DNA of 64,000 nucleotides from a bacterium 1XD42-54 (lineage in GTDB: Bacteria > Bacillota > Clostridia > Lachnospirales > Lachnospiraceae). This document shows, in pieces, positions 62,084 through 64,000 of this stretch (positions within the stretch are counted from its first letter, which is position 1; each line of letters opens with the position of its first letter). The stretch covers positions 1 to 64,000 of the forward strand of contig RAZH01000012.1 of assembly GCA_003612585.1 (NCBI GenBank). Reading direction: 5' to 3'. Made by a program: the position numbers and the translations under genes. The notes below the pieces were generated by a model. It was given only the letters and a program-made list of their open reading frames with translations, ran no database searches and was not told where the DNA came from.

Positions 62084-64000
62084 ATGTACTTGATCGCACA
62101 TATTTCAGATGATGGATACAACAGGGAAGAAACCGTAGCAGAACACACGCAAAAGACGGTGTTTTTATGCAAAGAAAAAGGAAAGCGATGCGGGCTTTCC
62201 GAGCTTATGTCATTGTGCGGTATTTTTCATGATATGGGTAAGAACAAGCAAAAGTTCGATGATTACCTGCATGCTGACGAAAAGAGAAGGAGAACCCTGA
62301 GAGGAACCATTGCGCATGCATCGACCGGGGCAAGATATGTTTACGATGCATACCATGACAACCCCGGCAATACAAAAGTGATGGCGGAGATGATCTCTTA
62401 TGCGATTGCAGCGCACCACGGCCTGTTTGACTGTGTGGATAAAGAACACGCAGATTTGCTTTCTGCAAGACTCCATAAGGTAGATGATTATGAAGAAGCA
62501 TGTGAGAATGCAAAAAGGGATTATCTGGGAGAATATAAACTGGATGAAATTTTTCAGCATGCAGCCGGAGAGTTTCAGTCCGTATGGAAGAAAATAAGAG
62601 AACCATATTCAAGAATAGCAATTCTACTGGGATCTAGGTTTAAGGACGATGTCAGGGGAATGTTATTTGATTGTAAATTTTTTCTACTTGCAAGTCTGCA
62701 ACGCCTACTATTATCGATGTTAATCGATTCAGACTGGGAGGCAACTTCGGATTTTATGGCTCATGTCGATACACTTTCCAAGCAATCTGAATGTTATCCA
62801 GAAGCGATATTTATAAAAGCAAAAGAAAACTTTCATACGTATATGAACAGAAAACGGCAGTCTGTGAATAGTTCCGGATTGACGGAGAAAGAGAGAACAA
62901 TATTTGAAGCGAGGAATTCTTTACAGGAAGCGTGTGTCCAATTTGCGAAAAATCCTGCCGGCATCTACTGTCTCCCCATTCCGACCGGTGGCGGAAAAAC
63001 GCTCAGCGCGCTGGCCTATGCACTGGAATACTGTAGCTTGCATCCGCAGACAGAACGTATTATTTACGTATCCCCGTTTATCAGTATCACAGAACAAAAC
63101 GCACAGGTATTTCGGGACGCGATTGGCAATGACAAGTGGATTTTGGAACACCATTCGTCTATGGTGAGGACTGAGGGGAATGGAAGCGGGGAAGAGCGGG
63201 CGGATAAATGCACAAGGTATGATATGAACTGGGAAGAGCCGTTCATTTGTACCACGTTTGTTCAGTTTATGAATACACTTTTTTCTGATAAGAGCGAGTC
63301 GATACGAAGAATGCACAGGCTTGTCAATTCAGTTGTAATTATCGATGAGGTTCAATCAATGCCTTTGAAGTGTGTGCACACGTTTAATTATATGATAAAT
63401 TTTTTGAATGCAGTGTGTAACACGAACATTATTTTATGTACTGCAACACAGCCTGATCTGGAGGCAGCCGAGTGCCCGATCTGTTACAGTGAGCCAAAAT
63501 ATATGATAGAAGGGATTACGGGCTGGTTTGAAACATTTGATCGGGTAAAAATTTGTACTCCGAGTAGGGGAGAGAACTATACATTAGAGACACTCGGGCA
63601 AGAGATTGCCAATCAAATCGAAAACTATCGATCTATACTTGTGGTATTGAATACAAAGGCGGCCGTGAGAGCGTTGTATGATGTATTAAAATCACAAAAT
63701 ATCAACACAGAGTATCTTACAACAAACTTATGCGCGGAGCATAGGAGCGATAAAGTCAAAGCAATCAAAGCCATTCTTGAGAAAAAAGAGGAACCCATCG
63801 TTGTTGTCAGCACCAACTTGATTGAAGCAGGCGTAGATTTGTCATTTGCATGTGTGTACCGCTCTATGACAGGGCTGGACAGCGTGGCGCAGACGGCGGG
63901 CCGCTGCAACAGAAACGGTGAGCTGGAATACGGAACCGTTCATTTGATCAAGCTCGATGGCGAAGATACTGGTAATATGCACGAATTGCAGGAAAAGAAA
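62084..64000 (+). CDS. cas3: CRISPR-associated Cas3 helicase-nuclease with HD domain, C-terminus cut off by the window
   Basis: Translation stays open for 639 residues to the window end. The N-terminal HD nuclease shows CGIFHDMGKNK and a later AIAAHHG. The SF2 helicase follows, with Walker A PTGGGKT (about residue 304), DEVQ (VVIIDEVQSMP), TATQ, STNLIEAGVDLSF and QTAGRCNRNGE. The single-chain HD-helicase order is standard for type I systems and resembles I-C, but the rest of the locus is outside the window. The protein unwinds and degrades target DNA recruited by Cascade. The ribosome binding site AGAAAGAAG is weak. It is the first gene after a consensus promoter. Confidence 0.92.
   Translation, partial: MYLIAHISDDGYNREETVAEHTQKTVFLCKEKGKRCGLSELMSLCGIFHDMGKNKQKFDDYLHADEKRRRTLRGTIAHASTGARYVYDAYHDNPGNTKVMAEMISYAIAAHHGLFDCVDKEHADLLSARLHKVDDYEEACENAKRDYLGEYKLDEIFQHAAGEFQSVWKKIREPYSRIAILLGSRFKDDVRGMLFDCKFFLLASLQRLLLSMLIDSDWEATSDFMAHVDTLSKQSECYPEAIFIKAKENFHTYMNRKRQSVNSSGLTEKERTIFEARNSLQEACVQFAKNPAGIYCLPIPTGGGKTLSALAYALEYCSLHPQTERIIYVSPFISITEQNAQVFRDAIGNDKWILEHHSSMVRTEGNGSGEERADKCTRYDMNWEEPFICTTFVQFMNTLFSDKSESIRRMHRLVNSVVIIDEVQSMPLKCVHTFNYMINFLNAVCNTNIILCTATQPDLEAAECPICYSEPKYMIEGITGWFETFDRVKICTPSRGENYTLETLGQEIANQIENYRSILVVLNTKAAVRALYDVLKSQNINTEYLTTNLCAEHRSDKVKAIKAILEKKEEPIVVVSTNLIEAGVDLSFACVYRSMTGLDSVAQTAGRCNRNGELEYGTVHLIKLDGEDTGNMHELQEKK

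Overview
The window looks like chromosomal DNA from an anaerobic, low-to-mid-GC, Gram-positive, spore-forming Clostridia, most probably a Lachnospiraceae member. This is inferred from protein families, not from a marker gene. Pointers are the pyrophosphatase with CBS and DRTGG domains, the ECF-sigma plus DUF4367 pair, SpmA, the TSCPD protein, the TPR/AAA protein and the strong AGGAGG-type ribosome binding sites. No rRNA, tRNA or CRISPR array was recognised.

Left part (1-28971), mostly housekeeping and signalling. It opens with the edge of an IS3-like transposase. Then come a rhomboid protease, a soluble histidine kinase, a HIT-ECF sigma pair, murG, a DUF4367 anti-sigma-like protein and a small secreted protein. 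These are followed by an RNA-processing metallo-beta-lactamase fold enzyme, a transglutaminase-like lipoprotein, a TSCPD protein, MTA/SAH nucleosidase, pgi, a D-2-hydroxyacid dehydrogenase overlapping an LTA-synthase-like sulfatase-fold protein, cobO and a membrane-anchored class-A-type serine hydrolase. A nucleoside salvage run follows (deoD, cdd, pyrimidine-nucleoside phosphorylase), leading into a pyrophosphatase, a flavin reductase, murA and an aconitase-family hydratase.

Centre (29004-57209), a large cell-envelope glycopolymer region. On the minus strand, cysD, cysNC and a sulfotransferase form a PAPS-making and sulfate-transferring unit with no sulfite-forming genes. On the plus strand are four CDP-glycerol glycerophosphotransferase-family proteins, glycerol-3-phosphate cytidylyltransferase, a TagG-like ABC permease, a TagH-like ATPase fused to UDP-galactopyranose mutase, a TarI-like cytidylyltransferase, three NAD-epimerase-like proteins (the third fused to LicD) and a polyprenyl-type GT2. 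Together they suggest a teichoic-acid-like polymer with glycerol phosphate, galactofuranose and a second CDP-activated alcohol, possibly sulfated. Interleaved are a TPR/disordered/AAA ATPase, a LUD protein, a cytidylate-kinase-like protein and a secreted nucleoside hydrolase.

Between the sulfation unit and the polymer genes lies about 700 bp with no credible gene. It carries a consensus promoter, nested long-range complementary segments, a crossing (pseudoknot-type) pairing and a strong terminator. I regard this as a large structured noncoding RNA and as the best novelty candidate here.

Right part (57283-64000): a metallophosphoesterase, a cytoplasmic fusion of a ParB-like domain with a BMP-type binding protein, spmA, a DUF2935 protein, and the start of a CRISPR-Cas type I locus (cas3 with HD domain) running off the window end.
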